Of a stretch of 64,000 nucleotides of DNA, positions 55,547 to 63,974 are shown piece by piece (the stretch's first letter is position 1; each line of letters begins with the position of its first letter). Location of the stretch: NCBI RefSeq assembly GCF_004145405.1, contig NZ_SELQ01000001.1, positions 62,001-126,000 on the forward strand. The letters are read 5' to 3'. The notes under the pieces are model-generated. The model saw only the letters and a list, made by a program, of their open reading frames with translations, was not told where the DNA came from and searched no databases. The translations under genes were made by a program, and so were the position numbers. Source of the DNA: Salipiger sp. IMCC34102 (GTDB lineage Bacteria; Pseudomonadota; Alphaproteobacteria; Rhodobacterales; Rhodobacteraceae).

Positions 55547-56008
55547 ATGTCCGAGATTGATGCAACAGACCGCAGGCTTCTGGCTGTCCTGCAACGCGCC
55601 GGACGGATGACGAATGGGGAGCTGGCGGAGGCGGTGAACCTGTCCGCCTCGGCCTGTCATCGCAGGGTGCAACGGATGGAGCGGGCGGGCGTCATTTCCG
55701 GCTACGTCGCGCGGTTGAACGCGAAGGCGCTGGGCCTGTCGACCGTGGTGTTCGTGGAGATCACCCTCTCCGGTCAGGCCGACGAGCTTCTGGATGCATT
55801 CGAACGGGCCGTGTCCCGCATTCCGGACGTTCTGGAATGTCACCTGATGGCCGGCACGGCGGATTATCTGTTGAAGGTCGTCGCGCGGGATACAGAGGAT
55901 TTCGCGCGCATACACCGACAGCACCTGGCCCGCCTTCCAGGCGTGGCGCAGATGCAGTCGAGCTTCGCTTTGCGGACGGTCAGGGCGGGATCCGCCCTGC
56001 CCGTCTGA
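55547..56008 (+). CDS. Lrp/AsnC-family regulator (AldR-like)
   Basis: A 153-aa regulator. The N-terminal helix-turn-helix is TNGELAEAVNLSASACHRRV; the C-terminal RAM effector domain is at about 65-145 (VLECHLMAGTADYLLKVVAR). Divergence from ald suggests control of alanine catabolism. The ATG at 55547 has GGGAGG upstream. It ends 3 bases from the convergent phyR stop. Confidence 0.92.
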   Translation: MSEIDATDRRLLAVLQRAGRMTNGELAEAVNLSASACHRRVQRMERAGVISGYVARLNAKALGLSTVVFVEITLSGQADELLDAFERAVSRIPDVLECHLMAGTADYLLKVVARDTEDFARIHRQHLARLPGVAQMQSSFALRTVRAGSALPV

Positions 56009-56011
56009 AGC

Positions 56012-56827
56012 TTACACCATCAAGGTGTCGGTCGAGGAGAAGAACATCGCCTGCGCCACGGCACTTCTGACCTGTTCTTCTGTGTAGGGCTTGGCGATGA
56101 GGAAGGCAGGTTCCGGTTTGTCACCGGTCAACAGCCGTTCGGGGAAGGCCGTGATGAAGATGACTGGAATGTCGCCGAAGGCTCCCAGCAGCTCGTTCAC
56201 CGCGTCGATCCCTGACGAATTGTCGGCCAGCTGGATGTCCGCCAAGATAAGGTCCGGCTTTTCCGCCGTGCCCAGCTTGATGGCACCTTCATGGGTGCGC
56301 GCGATACCGGTGACCTTGTGGCCCATGTCCGAGACGAGCGCCTCGAGGTCCATGGCGATGATCGCCTCGTCCTCGATGATCAGGATCCGGCCGGAGACGC
56401 TGTCGGCCAATTCGCGGTGTGCCACGTCCACGAGGTGAGACACCTCGGTTTCCTCGATCGACATGATGTCGGCGATCTCGGGGTAGGAGAATTCCTCGAT
56501 CGTGTGCAGCAGGAGCGCTTCGCGGGTGTTGGCGGTCAGCTTGGCGAGGTGTCGCTGCGCGGCCCCTTCGATGCCGATGGCGGATTCACCGGGTTCAGAG
56601 ACATCGGTGCTCGACCACATCATGTGCAACGTCTTGAACAACGCCGATTTCGGAGAAATCTCCGTGTCGAAAATGGTACGGTCTTCCAGGATCGCTTCGA
56701 GCGTTGCGGCGGCATAGGCATCCCCGCTGGCCTGAGAGCCGGTGAGCGCACGCGCATATCGCCGCAGATAGGGAAGATATGTCCCGATTGCGGTCGTCAT
56801 GTCTTGGTTGGCAGAAGTGCTTGCCAT
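56012..56827 (-). CDS. phyR: General stress response anti-anti-sigma factor PhyR
   Basis: A 271-aa response regulator with reversed order. Residues 10-140 are a sigma-like domain (IGTYLPYLRRYARALTGSQA, SYPEIADIMSIEETEVSHLV), and 146-265 are the receiver with phospho-acceptor D197 (PDLILADIQLAD). When phosphorylated it captures NepR and frees EcfG. The start at 56827 is chosen because the overlapping EcfG-type promoter would start near 56859 and GGGA lies 6 bases upstream; ATGs at 56854 and 56800 are possible. Confidence 0.95.
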   Translation of the reverse strand: MASTSANQDMTTAIGTYLPYLRRYARALTGSQASGDAYAAATLEAILEDRTIFDTEISPKSALFKTLHMMWSSTDVSEPGESAIGIEGAAQRHLAKLTANTREALLLHTIEEFSYPEIADIMSIEETEVSHLVDVAHRELADSVSGRILIIEDEAIIAMDLEALVSDMGHKVTGIARTHEGAIKLGTAEKPDLILADIQLADNSSGIDAVNELLGAFGDIPVIFITAFPERLLTGDKPEPAFLIAKPYTEEQVRSAVAQAMFFSSTDTLMV

Positions 56828-56858
56828 ATGAGTTTGTCCCGTATTGTTCCCCATCTCG

Positions 56859-56883
56859 GGAACCCAACCCCGTATCACGCGTT
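56859..56883 (+). promoter_or_regulatory. EcfG-type promoter of nepR-ecfG
   Basis: GGAAC (56859-56863), 16 bases, CGTT (56880-56883), perfect match. The predicted start is about 40 bases before nepR. It interlocks with the opposing phyR promoter in one near-palindrome. Confidence 0.75.
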
Positions 56884-56891
56884 TGGGTTCC
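56866..56891 (-). promoter_or_regulatory. EcfG-type promoter of phyR
   Basis: On the minus strand GGAAC (56891-56887), 17 bases, GGTT (56869-56866). One mismatch in the -10. It overlaps the nepR promoter, so both directions should respond to EcfG. Confidence 0.6.
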
Positions 56892-56932
56892 TTAAAGATT
56901 GTGTCCAAACACAGGTAATGACAGGCCCCTGA

Positions 56933-57109
56933 ATGTCCAACGATACCCCTAGCGAAAAGGCGCGTCAGCAGATCGACGCCAATCTTCGCCGCGTCTTCCA
57001 AGCTCAGGAGCAGGCCGAATTGCCGGACCGCCTGAAGGCGTTGCTGGACGATCTCAAGGCGCAGGACACCGCGGCCGACGGCACTCCGAACGATGGTGCC
57101 AACGAATGA
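56933..57109 (+). CDS. nepR: Anti-sigma factor NepR
   Basis: A 58-aa protein that sequesters EcfG. The conserved NepR core is IDANLRRVFQAQEQAELPDR followed by LKALLDDL. The tail is short and acidic. The stop overlaps the EcfG ATG as ATGA. The gene is too short to be found by length-filtered searches but is securely identified by its core motif and its position. Confidence 0.93.
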   Translation: MSNDTPSEKARQQIDANLRRVFQAQEQAELPDRLKALLDDLKAQDTAADGTPNDGANE

Positions 57110-57660
57110 ACGGCGATCCGCGTGACGAATTGGTCGAACATCTGCCGGCGCTCCGGGCCTTCGCCATCTCGTTGACCCGCAACGGTGCGACGGCCGACGA
57201 CATGGTGCAGGACACCGTGGTGAAGGCCTGGACCAACATCGAGAAGTTCGAGCCCGGCACCAACATGCGCGCCTGGCTCTTCACGATCCTGCGCAACACC
57301 TTCTATTCCAGCCGCCGGAAGGCCAAGCGCGAAGTGGCCGACGTCGACGGCATCTTCACCGAAAGCATGGCCGAAAAGCCCGCCCATGACGGGCATTTGC
57401 AGATGACCGACTTCAAGACCGCCTTCGCCAAGCTGCCCGACGAGCAGCGAGAGACCCTGATCCTCGTCGGCGCTTCCGGCTTCTCCTACGAGGAGGCCGC
57501 CGCGATGTGCAATGTCGCCGTGGGCACCATCAAGAGCCGCGCGAACCGCGGCCGCAAGAAGCTTGCGGAACTGATGAACCTCGATGCCGACGGCCCCGTT
57601 GAGTTGACCGACAAGGCGACGGTCGCCGTTGTCAGCAACAACGGCAATTCAGCATTTTAA
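57106..57660 (+). CDS. ecfG: General stress sigma factor EcfG
   Basis: A 184-aa ECF sigma factor of the EcfG group. Region 2 is LVEHLPALRAFAISLTRNGA with ADDMVQDTVVKAWTNIEKFE; region 4 is LPDEQRETLILVGASGFSYE, then VGTIKSRANRGRKKL. Expression is coupled to nepR. It should read the GGAAC/CGTT promoters found in this window. Its stop overlaps the kinase ATG (TAATG). Confidence 0.96.
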   Translation: MNGDPRDELVEHLPALRAFAISLTRNGATADDMVQDTVVKAWTNIEKFEPGTNMRAWLFTILRNTFYSSRRKAKREVADVDGIFTESMAEKPAHDGHLQMTDFKTAFAKLPDEQRETLILVGASGFSYEEAAAMCNVAVGTIKSRANRGRKKLAELMNLDADGPVELTDKATVAVVSNNGNSAF

Positions 57661-59405
57661 TGTCCGGCGCCGGTCCCGAGAGGCAGGAGTCGTTCGGGTT
57701 CCTCGAAGGACTTCCGTTCCGGGTCGTGGCCTTCTTGTCGCTGGCGCTTTTGCCTATCGGCCTTCTGGCCATGTGGCAGACCAAGAACCTCGACGACAAC
57801 CTGCGCGCCCGCACCGAACTCAGCCTGGTGGCGCTCACCGAGCTGGCCGCCAGCGGTGAACGCCGGGCGCTCCAGAACGCCATAGGGTCCGCCCAGTCGG
57901 AAGCCGCCATGCTGCCGCGGGACCTCATGGACGAGGGGACCTGCAGGACCATGTTCACGAACCTGGTCGACATCAGTCCGAACTACAGTTTCGTCGGCTT
58001 CGTACCGCTCGAGGGCGATATCACCTGTTCATCGGCCGACCGCCCGATCGAGGTCGAAACGATAGATTCCCGCATTCTGGGCTTGCGCGACTCGTCGGAG
58101 CGATCCTTCCTGCGCGCGGACAGCCAATTGATGCCCGGCGTGGAAGTGGCGGTCCTGCTCTACCCCGTAATCCCGGACGAGGACGTCATCGGCCAGATCG
58201 CCGTGGCGATACCGCTTGCGGAACTGGAGGCCGAGCGGGACATGGACCTGGACCGGGCCCCCCTCTCGATGGTCATCTACAACCGTGACGGCGACCTCGT
58301 CATGAGCCAGGGCGAGGCGCTGTCGACCGCGACGCTGGACATGCTGGCGAGGCGGGTGACGCCCGAAACGACCTTCTCCAGCCAGCGGCGTGTCCTGCGG
58401 GGGACAAATGCGGACGGCCAAGAGCGCTTGCTCACCACCTCGACGGTCGTGCCCGGACTGGCCTATGCCGTGGCGAGCTGGCCCCCCCTGGGCGGCGCGC
58501 TCGGCGGGGACCGGACGGCCCTGCCTTCGACCTTCCTGCCGGTGCTGATGTGGTTCGCGAGCCTTTTCGTGGCTTACTTCGCCGTCCACAGACTGGTCGT
58601 CGGTCCGATCAAGGACCTTCGCCGACGCATGCGCGAGTTCGCGGCCGATCGGTCGCTGAAGGAAAGCAAATCTGCCGTCCAGTTACCGCGCGAGCTTTAC
58701 GAGCTGGATCGCACCTTCGTCGACATGGCCTACGACCTGCTCGACGACGAAGCCCGCATGGAAGACGCCCTGCGCGAGAAGAATTTGCTTTTGAAGGAAA
58801 TTCACCACCGGGTGAAGAACAACCTCCAGATGATCTCGTCGATCATCAACATGCAGATCCGCGCGACCGGCGAATCCACAGCAAAGGAAACCTTGATCCG
58901 GCTGCACGCACGCGTTCTGAACCTCGCGACGGTCCACCGTTTCCTTTACCAGGCCGACGACTTCGGACGGATCGATATCTGTTCGCTGGTCGAGGATCTG
59001 TGCGGCAGCCTCTTCGACAGCTTGCGCGCCGATTTTCCACAGGCCCAGACGCATGTCGCCTGCGACGACTTCGGCCTCGTGCCCGATCAGGCGATTCCGC
59101 TGGCACTTTTCATCGGGGAAGTCGTCTCGCAGGTCCACCGCAGTCAGCCCAAGGACAGCCACGACTTGTCCATGGCCGTCGATCTGCGGACGATCGAGGA
59201 CGGCGTCGCAAGGCTGCAAATCGTCAGCCCCTACCGCAGCGAGGACGACGGTTCTGTCGATGCGGACATCAATCGCCAGCTCAAGCGCGCCTTCGCCCTG
59301 CAGCTTGGCAGCACGATCGAACGGTCCACGACTGACGACGGCCAGCGGCTCATCGGCCTGACGTTCGAGATCACATCCGCCTTGCCAGAGACCAAGGACT
59401 ACTGA
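57660..59405 (+). CDS. Stress-locus membrane histidine kinase with degenerate ATPase domain
   Basis: A 581-aa sensor. Membrane helix 1 is at about 21-40, a periplasmic sensing domain spans 41-290, and helix 2 lies at about 291-310, followed by a HAMP-like linker. The HisKA_2/HWE-type phospho-acceptor motif is EIHHRVKNNLQM with H383. The ATP-binding half is weak: the expected N-box Asn is replaced (GEVVSQVHR, residues 486-494), and no DxGxG box can be found before the C-terminus. Family kinases of this locus phosphorylate or dephosphorylate PhyR. This one may be a phosphatase or need a partner; inference. Confidence 0.85.
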   Translation: MSGAGPERQESFGFLEGLPFRVVAFLSLALLPIGLLAMWQTKNLDDNLRARTELSLVALTELAASGERRALQNAIGSAQSEAAMLPRDLMDEGTCRTMFTNLVDISPNYSFVGFVPLEGDITCSSADRPIEVETIDSRILGLRDSSERSFLRADSQLMPGVEVAVLLYPVIPDEDVIGQIAVAIPLAELEAERDMDLDRAPLSMVIYNRDGDLVMSQGEALSTATLDMLARRVTPETTFSSQRRVLRGTNADGQERLLTTSTVVPGLAYAVASWPPLGGALGGDRTALPSTFLPVLMWFASLFVAYFAVHRLVVGPIKDLRRRMREFAADRSLKESKSAVQLPRELYELDRTFVDMAYDLLDDEARMEDALREKNLLLKEIHHRVKNNLQMISSIINMQIRATGESTAKETLIRLHARVLNLATVHRFLYQADDFGRIDICSLVEDLCGSLFDSLRADFPQAQTHVACDDFGLVPDQAIPLALFIGEVVSQVHRSQPKDSHDLSMAVDLRTIEDGVARLQIVSPYRSEDDGSVDADINRQLKRAFALQLGSTIERSTTDDGQRLIGLTFEITSALPETKDY

Positions 59406-59466
59406 GCCGCATTTGGCAGGGCTGTGTCAAATTCGCAAAGTATGCGTAGTTTTATGAATTTAGGTC

Positions 59467-59491
59467 GGAACCTTCCCCTACTACCGCGGTT
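59467..59491 (+). promoter_or_regulatory. EcfG-like promoter of the 47-aa gene
   Basis: GGAAC (59467-59471), 16 bases, GGTT (59488-59491), one mismatch to the stress promoter. The predicted start is about 22 bases before the ATG at 59520. Confidence 0.45.
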
Positions 59492-59519
59492 GGACTCGCG
59501 AAGTTCAAGAGGCTGAACA

Positions 59520-59663
59520 ATGACTATTGATGTCCTGATCGTATCCATCTGCGCCGTCGCACTCACGGCTGCGTTGATCCATTTCCTGACCCGTCCGACC
59601 GAACGTCGGGTCCACCGGTTAAGCCGGCAGCACCCGACGGCGCGCACCGACCGCCGCGGCTGA
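59520..59663 (+). CDS. Small membrane peptide, 47 aa
   Basis: A single hydrophobic helix (VLIVSICAVALTAALIHFL) is followed by a basic tail rich in Arg, His and Thr. AGAGG stands 6 bases before the ATG. No family is recognised. An EcfG-like promoter upstream and a terminator 50 bases downstream frame it as a one-gene unit, which argues that it is real and stress induced. Confidence 0.6.
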   Translation: MTIDVLIVSICAVALTAALIHFLTRPTERRVHRLSRQHPTARTDRRG

Positions 59664-59712
59664 CGCCCCAAGACTGCCCGCTCTGAACCGGGTGACGTGA
59701 TGTTCAGCCAAT

Positions 59713-59747
59713 GCGAAAGGGTTCTCCGCACCGGGGAACCCTTTCGC
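59713..59747. terminator. Bidirectional hairpin between stress locus and mscL
   Basis: A perfect 12-pair stem GCGAAAGGGTTC / GAACCCTTTCGC with an 11-base loop lies between convergent genes. No long T run, but the stem is strong. Confidence 0.65.
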
Positions 59748-59766
59748 GTTGGCGACATGAACCGAT

Positions 59767-60195
59767 TCAGGGCTTCAGGCGATCGCGGATCTCGATCAGC
59801 ACGTCCAGCTGCGACGGGCCGGTCTGGACCTCCGGGGCGACGTCGTCGGGTTTTTCTGCCGCGGCCTTCAAACGGTTGACGGTCTTGACCAGCAAGAAGA
59901 CCACGACGGAGATGATCAGGAAGTTAATGCAAGCGGTCACGAAGGCACCGTAGGCGAAGATCGCGGCCCCGGCCTCCCGCGCGGCGTCGAGCCCCACGCC
60001 CTCCGGCACCTCGCCGGACAGGACCACGTACATCGAGGTGAAGTCGATCCCGCCCAGGATCAGCCCGATCACCGGATTGATCAGATCACCGACGAGCGAG
60101 TTCACGATCGCGGTGAAGGCCGCGCCGATGATGATCCCGACCGCCAGGTCCATGACGTTGCCCTTGGCGATGAAGTCCTTGAATTCCTGCAGCAT
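59767..60195 (-). CDS. mscL: Large-conductance mechanosensitive channel MscL
   Basis: A 142-aa channel that opens at high membrane tension. [20 protein letters not shown] is the amphipathic N-terminal helix plus the first membrane helix ([20 protein letters not shown]); the second helix is [20 protein letters not shown]. ATGs stand in tandem at 60198 and 60195, the second being better placed from GGAGG. Confidence 0.96.
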   Translation of the reverse strand: MLQEFKDFIAKGNVMDLAVGIIIGAAFTAIVNSLVGDLINPVIGLILGGIDFTSMYVVLSGEVPEGVGLDAAREAGAAIFAYGAFVTACINFLIISVVVFLLVKTVNRLKAAAEKPDDVAPEVQTGPSQLDVLIEIRDRLKP

Positions 60196-60331
60196 CATTT
60201 CCTCCGCATTTCGATTGACGGGGGCTATAGCAAGCCCGCGCGAACGCGGTCAAAGCCGATTGCGACCCGGGGGGTCGATGATGGCCGCGTCGAAACTAGG
60301 TCGTGCACAAATATCACAACAGGAGCGCCCC

Positions 60332-61030
60332 ATGGCCGACCTTTCCGCATTTCCGATCACCCAGCGTTGGGCCCCGAACAAGCCCGACGTCATCCAGCTT
60401 TACGCCTTTCCGACGCCCAATGGGGTCAAGGCCTCAATCGCGCTCGAGGAGATGGGACTGGATTACGAACCGCACCTCGTGAAGCTGTCGGATGACAACG
60501 TGAAATCGGACGCCTTCACCTCGCTCAACCCCAACGGCAAGATCCCGGCGATCATCGACCCCAACGGACCCGATGGTCCGATCGGCCTGTGGGAATCCGG
60601 CGCGATCCTGATCTACCTGGCCGAAAAGTCCGGCAAGCTGCAGGGCAGCACCGCGACCGAGCGGGCGCATGTGATCCAGTGGCTCATGTTCCAGATGGGC
60701 GGCGTCGGCCCCATGTTCGGGCAGCTTGGCTTCTTCTACAAATTCGCAGGCTCCGAGATCGAGGATCCCCGCCCCCGACAGCGTTACGTCGACGAAGCCA
60801 AACGCCTGCTGGGCGTGGTCGAAGGAGTGCTGGCCGATCGCGAATGGATCGCGGGCGATTTTTCCATCGCGGACATCGCTTTGGCGCCCTGGCTGAACGC
60901 GCTCGACTTCTACGGCGCGAAGGAGGTCACGGGCTATACAGACCTGACCCACGTTCCCGCCTACGTCGACCGGTTCTACGCCCGGCCCGCCGTGCAGAAG
61001 GCCAAGCGCATCCCCGATCCGGACGCCTAG
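60332..61030 (+). CDS. Glutathione S-transferase family protein (YfcG/Ure2p-like)
   Basis: A 232-aa GST. The thioredoxin-like N-domain shows YAFPTPNGVKASIALEEMGL, SLNPNGKIPAI and GLWESGAILIYLAEK (glutathione gamma-Glu site). The C-domain has REWIAGDFSIADIALAPWLN. It resembles disulfide-bond reductases of the YfcG type. AGGAG precedes the ATG. Its 3' end overlaps the convergent pheT by 4 bases. Confidence 0.92.
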   Translation: MADLSAFPITQRWAPNKPDVIQLYAFPTPNGVKASIALEEMGLDYEPHLVKLSDDNVKSDAFTSLNPNGKIPAIIDPNGPDGPIGLWESGAILIYLAEKSGKLQGSTATERAHVIQWLMFQMGGVGPMFGQLGFFYKFAGSEIEDPRPRQRYVDEAKRLLGVVEGVLADREWIAGDFSIADIALAPWLNALDFYGAKEVTGYTDLTHVPAYVDRFYARPAVQKAKRIPDPDA

Positions 61031-63423
61031 CCGCGCAGACGGCCGCCGGTCGCCTTGGTGACCTTGGCCACGATCTGCTCCGAGACGGCCTCGATCTGTT
61101 TGTCGGTCAGGGTCGCCTCGGTCGGTTGCAGGCGCACGGTGATCGCGAGCGATTTCGCGTCCTCACCCAGCGCGCCGCCCAGGAACTCGTCGAAGAGGCG
61201 CACATCCGCGATCAGCGCCTTGTCGGCCCCCGCCGCGGCGTTCATCAGGGTCTGCGCATCAACGCCTGTGTCGACCACGAAGGCGAAGTCGCGCTCTACC
61301 GCCTGCAGGTCGGGCGCGACCAGCGCAGGCCGCGTGTTCGTCTTGGCGCGCGGCATCGGCACTTCCGCCGGGAACAGGGTGAACGCCACCGCAGGCCCCT
61401 TCACGTCCAGCGCCGACAGAATCTTCGGGTGCAGCTCTCCGAAAATGCCGAGGGTCTTCTTCGGGCCAAGGCAGATGCGGCCGTGGCGGCCCGGGTGAAA
61501 CCAGTCGGGACCGTCGCGCAGGATCATCGTCTTAGCGGGGGCGCCGATGGCGGCCAACAGAGCCTCCGCATCGGCCTTGGCATCGAAGGTATCGACCGGG
61601 CGCGAAGCACCGTGCGTGTCTTTCGGACCGGTCCGCCCGATCAGGATGCCCGTGACGCTGGGGGCCTGGTCGCCGGGCTCGCCACCGTGGAAGACGTCGC
61701 CCACCTCGAACAGCGCCATGTCCATGATACCGCGCGCCTGGTTGCGTGCCGCAGCCTGCAGCAGGCCGGGCAGAAGCGCGGGCCGCATGTGCGACATCTC
61801 CGACGAGATCGGGTTTTCCAGCCGCGTCGCCTCGCCGCCGCCGCCGAACAGCGCGGCGGCGGCCGCATCGATGAAGCTGTAGGTCACGCATTCGTTGTAG
61901 CCCAGCGCCGCCGCCGTGCGGCGGGCCGCCTGCGCGCGCTGCTGACCGGGCGTCAGGACGGGCTTCGGCACGCCGGGCTGACTGCGCGGCAACGGCGTGC
62001 CCTGCAACTTGGTGAGCGATGCGATGCGGGCCACCTCTTCGACCAGATCGGCAGAGCCTTGCACGTCGGGCCGCCAGCTTGGCACGTGGGCTTGGTCGCC
62101 TTCCATCCGGAAGCCGAGATCGGTGAGCGTCTGGCGCTGGGTGTCCGCCGCGATCTCCATCCCGACGAGGCTGACGACACGATCGGTGTCCAGCGTGTAG
62201 CTGCGCGCCGTGTCGGGAACCTCCCCCGCCACCACCATGTCGGAGGCGCTCCCGCCCGCGACATCCGTAATCATCGCGCAGGCGTGGTCCAGCCCTTCGG
62301 GCGTGAGCGCAGGGTCGACGCCCCGCTCGAACCGGTAGCGCGCGTCCGAGTTGATCTTGAGCGCGCGTCCCGCGTAGGCGATCTGCACCGGATCCCAGTA
62401 GGCGCTTTCGACGAAGACACGGGTGGTCGTCTCGGTACAGCCGGTGGCCGCGCCGCCCATGATGCCGGCGATGCTGACCGGCCCGTTGTCGTCAGAGATT
62501 ACGATCTGCCCTTCGCGCAAGGTGTAGGTCTTGTCGTCGAGAGCCACGATCTCTTCGCCGCCCGCGGCCCGGTGAACCCGCAGATCGCCCGCCACCTTGT
62601 CCGCGTCGAAGACATGCAGGGGGCGGTTCAGATCGTAGGTGAAGAAATTCGTAACATCGACCAGGAACGAGATCGGGCGCAGGCCCACGGATTTCAGCCG
62701 CTGCTGCAGCCATTCGGGGCTGAGGCCGTTGGTCACGCCTTCGATCAGGCGTCCGCAGAAGACGGGGCAGCCGTCGCGCGTGTCCTCGTCGATGCGCACT
62801 GTCATGGCGGGCGCACCGGTGCCGGCGACCTCTGGCGTCGCAAGGGGCTTGAGCGTTCCGATCCCGCGGGCGGCCAGGTCGCGGGCCACGCCGCGGACGC
62901 CCAGCGCGTCGGGGCGGTTGGGGGTGATCGCGATCTCGATCACCGGGTCGATGCGAGACGGTTCGTGTTCGGCGAGCCAGTCCGCGAAGCTTTGCCCGAC
63001 CTCGCCCGAGGGCAGCTCGATGATCCCGTCGTGTTCCTCGGACAGCTCCAACTCACGCTCGGAGGCCATCATGCCGAAGCTTTCGATGCCGCGGATCTTG
63101 CCCACGCCGATGGTGGTGTCGATGCCGGGGACGTAGACGCCCGGATGGGCGACGACCACGGTGATCCCCTCCCGCGCGTTGGGCGCGCCGCAGATGATCT
63201 GCTGCAGACCATCCTTCGTGCGCACCTGGCAGACCCGCAGCTTGTCGGCGTCGGGATGCTTTTCGGCACTTTCGACGTGGCCGATGGTGAAGGGGCGAAG
63301 CGCCTCGGCGGGGTTCTCGATGCCTTCGACCTCGAGCCCGAGATCGGTCAGCGTCTCGGCGATCATGTCGACCGAGGCGTCGGTGTCGAGGTGCGTCTTC
63401 AGCCAGGACAGAGAGAATTTCAC
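61027..63423 (-). CDS. pheT: Phenylalanyl-tRNA synthetase beta subunit
   Basis: A 798-aa subunit. Order: N-terminal tRNA-binding/EMAP-like domain (about 38-150), B3/B4 editing region, B5 domain, core (ARYRFERGVDPALTPEGLDH) and the C-terminal FDX-ACB anticodon domain (DVRLFDEFLGGALGEDAKSL). The start is GTG at 63423 (MKFSLSWLKTHLD), with AAGGGA upstream; an ATG at 63510 in frame adds non-conserved residues. pheS is not directly upstream within the window, unlike many bacteria. Confidence 0.96.
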   Translation of the reverse strand: MKFSLSWLKTHLDTDASVDMIAETLTDLGLEVEGIENPAEALRPFTIGHVESAEKHPDADKLRVCQVRTKDGLQQIICGAPNAREGITVVVAHPGVYVPGIDTTIGVGKIRGIESFGMMASERELELSEEHDGIIELPSGEVGQSFADWLAEHEPSRIDPVIEIAITPNRPDALGVRGVARDLAARGIGTLKPLATPEVAGTGAPAMTVRIDEDTRDGCPVFCGRLIEGVTNGLSPEWLQQRLKSVGLRPISFLVDVTNFFTYDLNRPLHVFDADKVAGDLRVHRAAGGEEIVALDDKTYTLREGQIVISDDNGPVSIAGIMGGAATGCTETTTRVFVESAYWDPVQIAYAGRALKINSDARYRFERGVDPALTPEGLDHACAMITDVAGGSASDMVVAGEVPDTARSYTLDTDRVVSLVGMEIAADTQRQTLTDLGFRMEGDQAHVPSWRPDVQGSADLVEEVARIASLTKLQGTPLPRSQPGVPKPVLTPGQQRAQAARRTAAALGYNECVTYSFIDAAAAALFGGGGEATRLENPISSEMSHMRPALLPGLLQAAARNQARGIMDMALFEVGDVFHGGEPGDQAPSVTGILIGRTGPKDTHGASRPVDTFDAKADAEALLAAIGAPAKTMILRDGPDWFHPGRHGRICLGPKKTLGIFGELHPKILSALDVKGPAVAFTLFPAEVPMPRAKTNTRPALVAPDLQAVERDFAFVVDTGVDAQTLMNAAAGADKALIADVRLFDEFLGGALGEDAKSLAITVRLQPTEATLTDKQIEAVSEQIVAKVTKATGGRLRG

Positions 63424-63543
63424 GGGCCGCGTCCCTTGGGTTCGTTCAAGCTGTCGCTGTCCTAGCGCAAAGCCGCGCGGGGCGAAAGCGGGGTTTAGGT
63501 CGCTGACCATTGGCTACGAGCCGGATGCCACGGACCCCTACGG

Positions 63544-63723
63544 ATGCCGATCGTCTACTCCATCGCGGGCCTTTTGCCTTTTGCAATGATGATCCTGCCG
63601 ACGCTGTTCCGGGTAGTGCGGCTGACGGGGAAATTGGGCAGGAACCCTGATCTTGTCGGCCTCGTTCGTGGCGCCGCTTCTACCCGCGCACGGGCAGATC
63701 GGTGTATCCCACCGCCTGTATAA
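63544..63723 (+). CDS. Doubtful small hydrophobic open frame, 59 aa
   Basis: An ATG at 63544 opens a frame with a hydrophobic start (IVYSIAGLLPFAMMILPTLF) and basic tail. There is no good ribosome site, and it runs antisense to the possible gene remnant. It may be a chance frame. Confidence 0.15.
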   Translation: MPIVYSIAGLLPFAMMILPTLFRVVRLTGKLGRNPDLVGLVRGAASTRARADRCIPPPV

Positions 63724-63939
63724 TGGCGTTGACCGCGGGCTGTGCGCTTTCTGGTGTGAGGACGCCTTGATCGGCATTGACCCTGGTCGTCGCCAAAAGG
63801 CGAAAGGGTCAGCGCGCTGCACATGGAGATGCGCTGAAACGGATCCCACGCGCTGGCCAGCGGCGCGATCCGGTCAGGCTGGCTGCTGGTCGTCATGCGG
63901 CTGTTCCAACGCGAAGGCTCAGTGCCGCACGGGGGTATT

Positions 63940-63967
63940 GGGCGGGCAACCGTGCGGGCGCCCGCCC
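63940..63967 (-). terminator. Hairpin after the gene at the right edge
   Basis: A perfect 8-pair stem GGGCGGGC / GCCCGCCC with a 12-base loop, 7 bases after the TAA at 63975. Confidence 0.6.
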
Positions 63968-63974
63968 GGCACGT

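Larger units (their letters stand above)
63424..63974. other. Gene-poor spacer before pheT
   Basis: About 550 bases without a secure gene. The pheT promoter must lie here. On the minus strand, codons for RVNADQGVLTPESAQPAVNA run on to AIIQAVGYTDLPVRG and a TAG, near 63791-63688; they look like the tail of a real protein but have a stop just upstream, suggesting a gene remnant. On the plus strand a perfect EcfG-type motif occurs at 63641-63666 with no clear gene behind it. Confidence 0.4.

Noticed and set aside
60589-63465. A 958-codon open frame on the plus strand
   Set aside because: Antisense to pheT, which carries all expected synthetase motifs.
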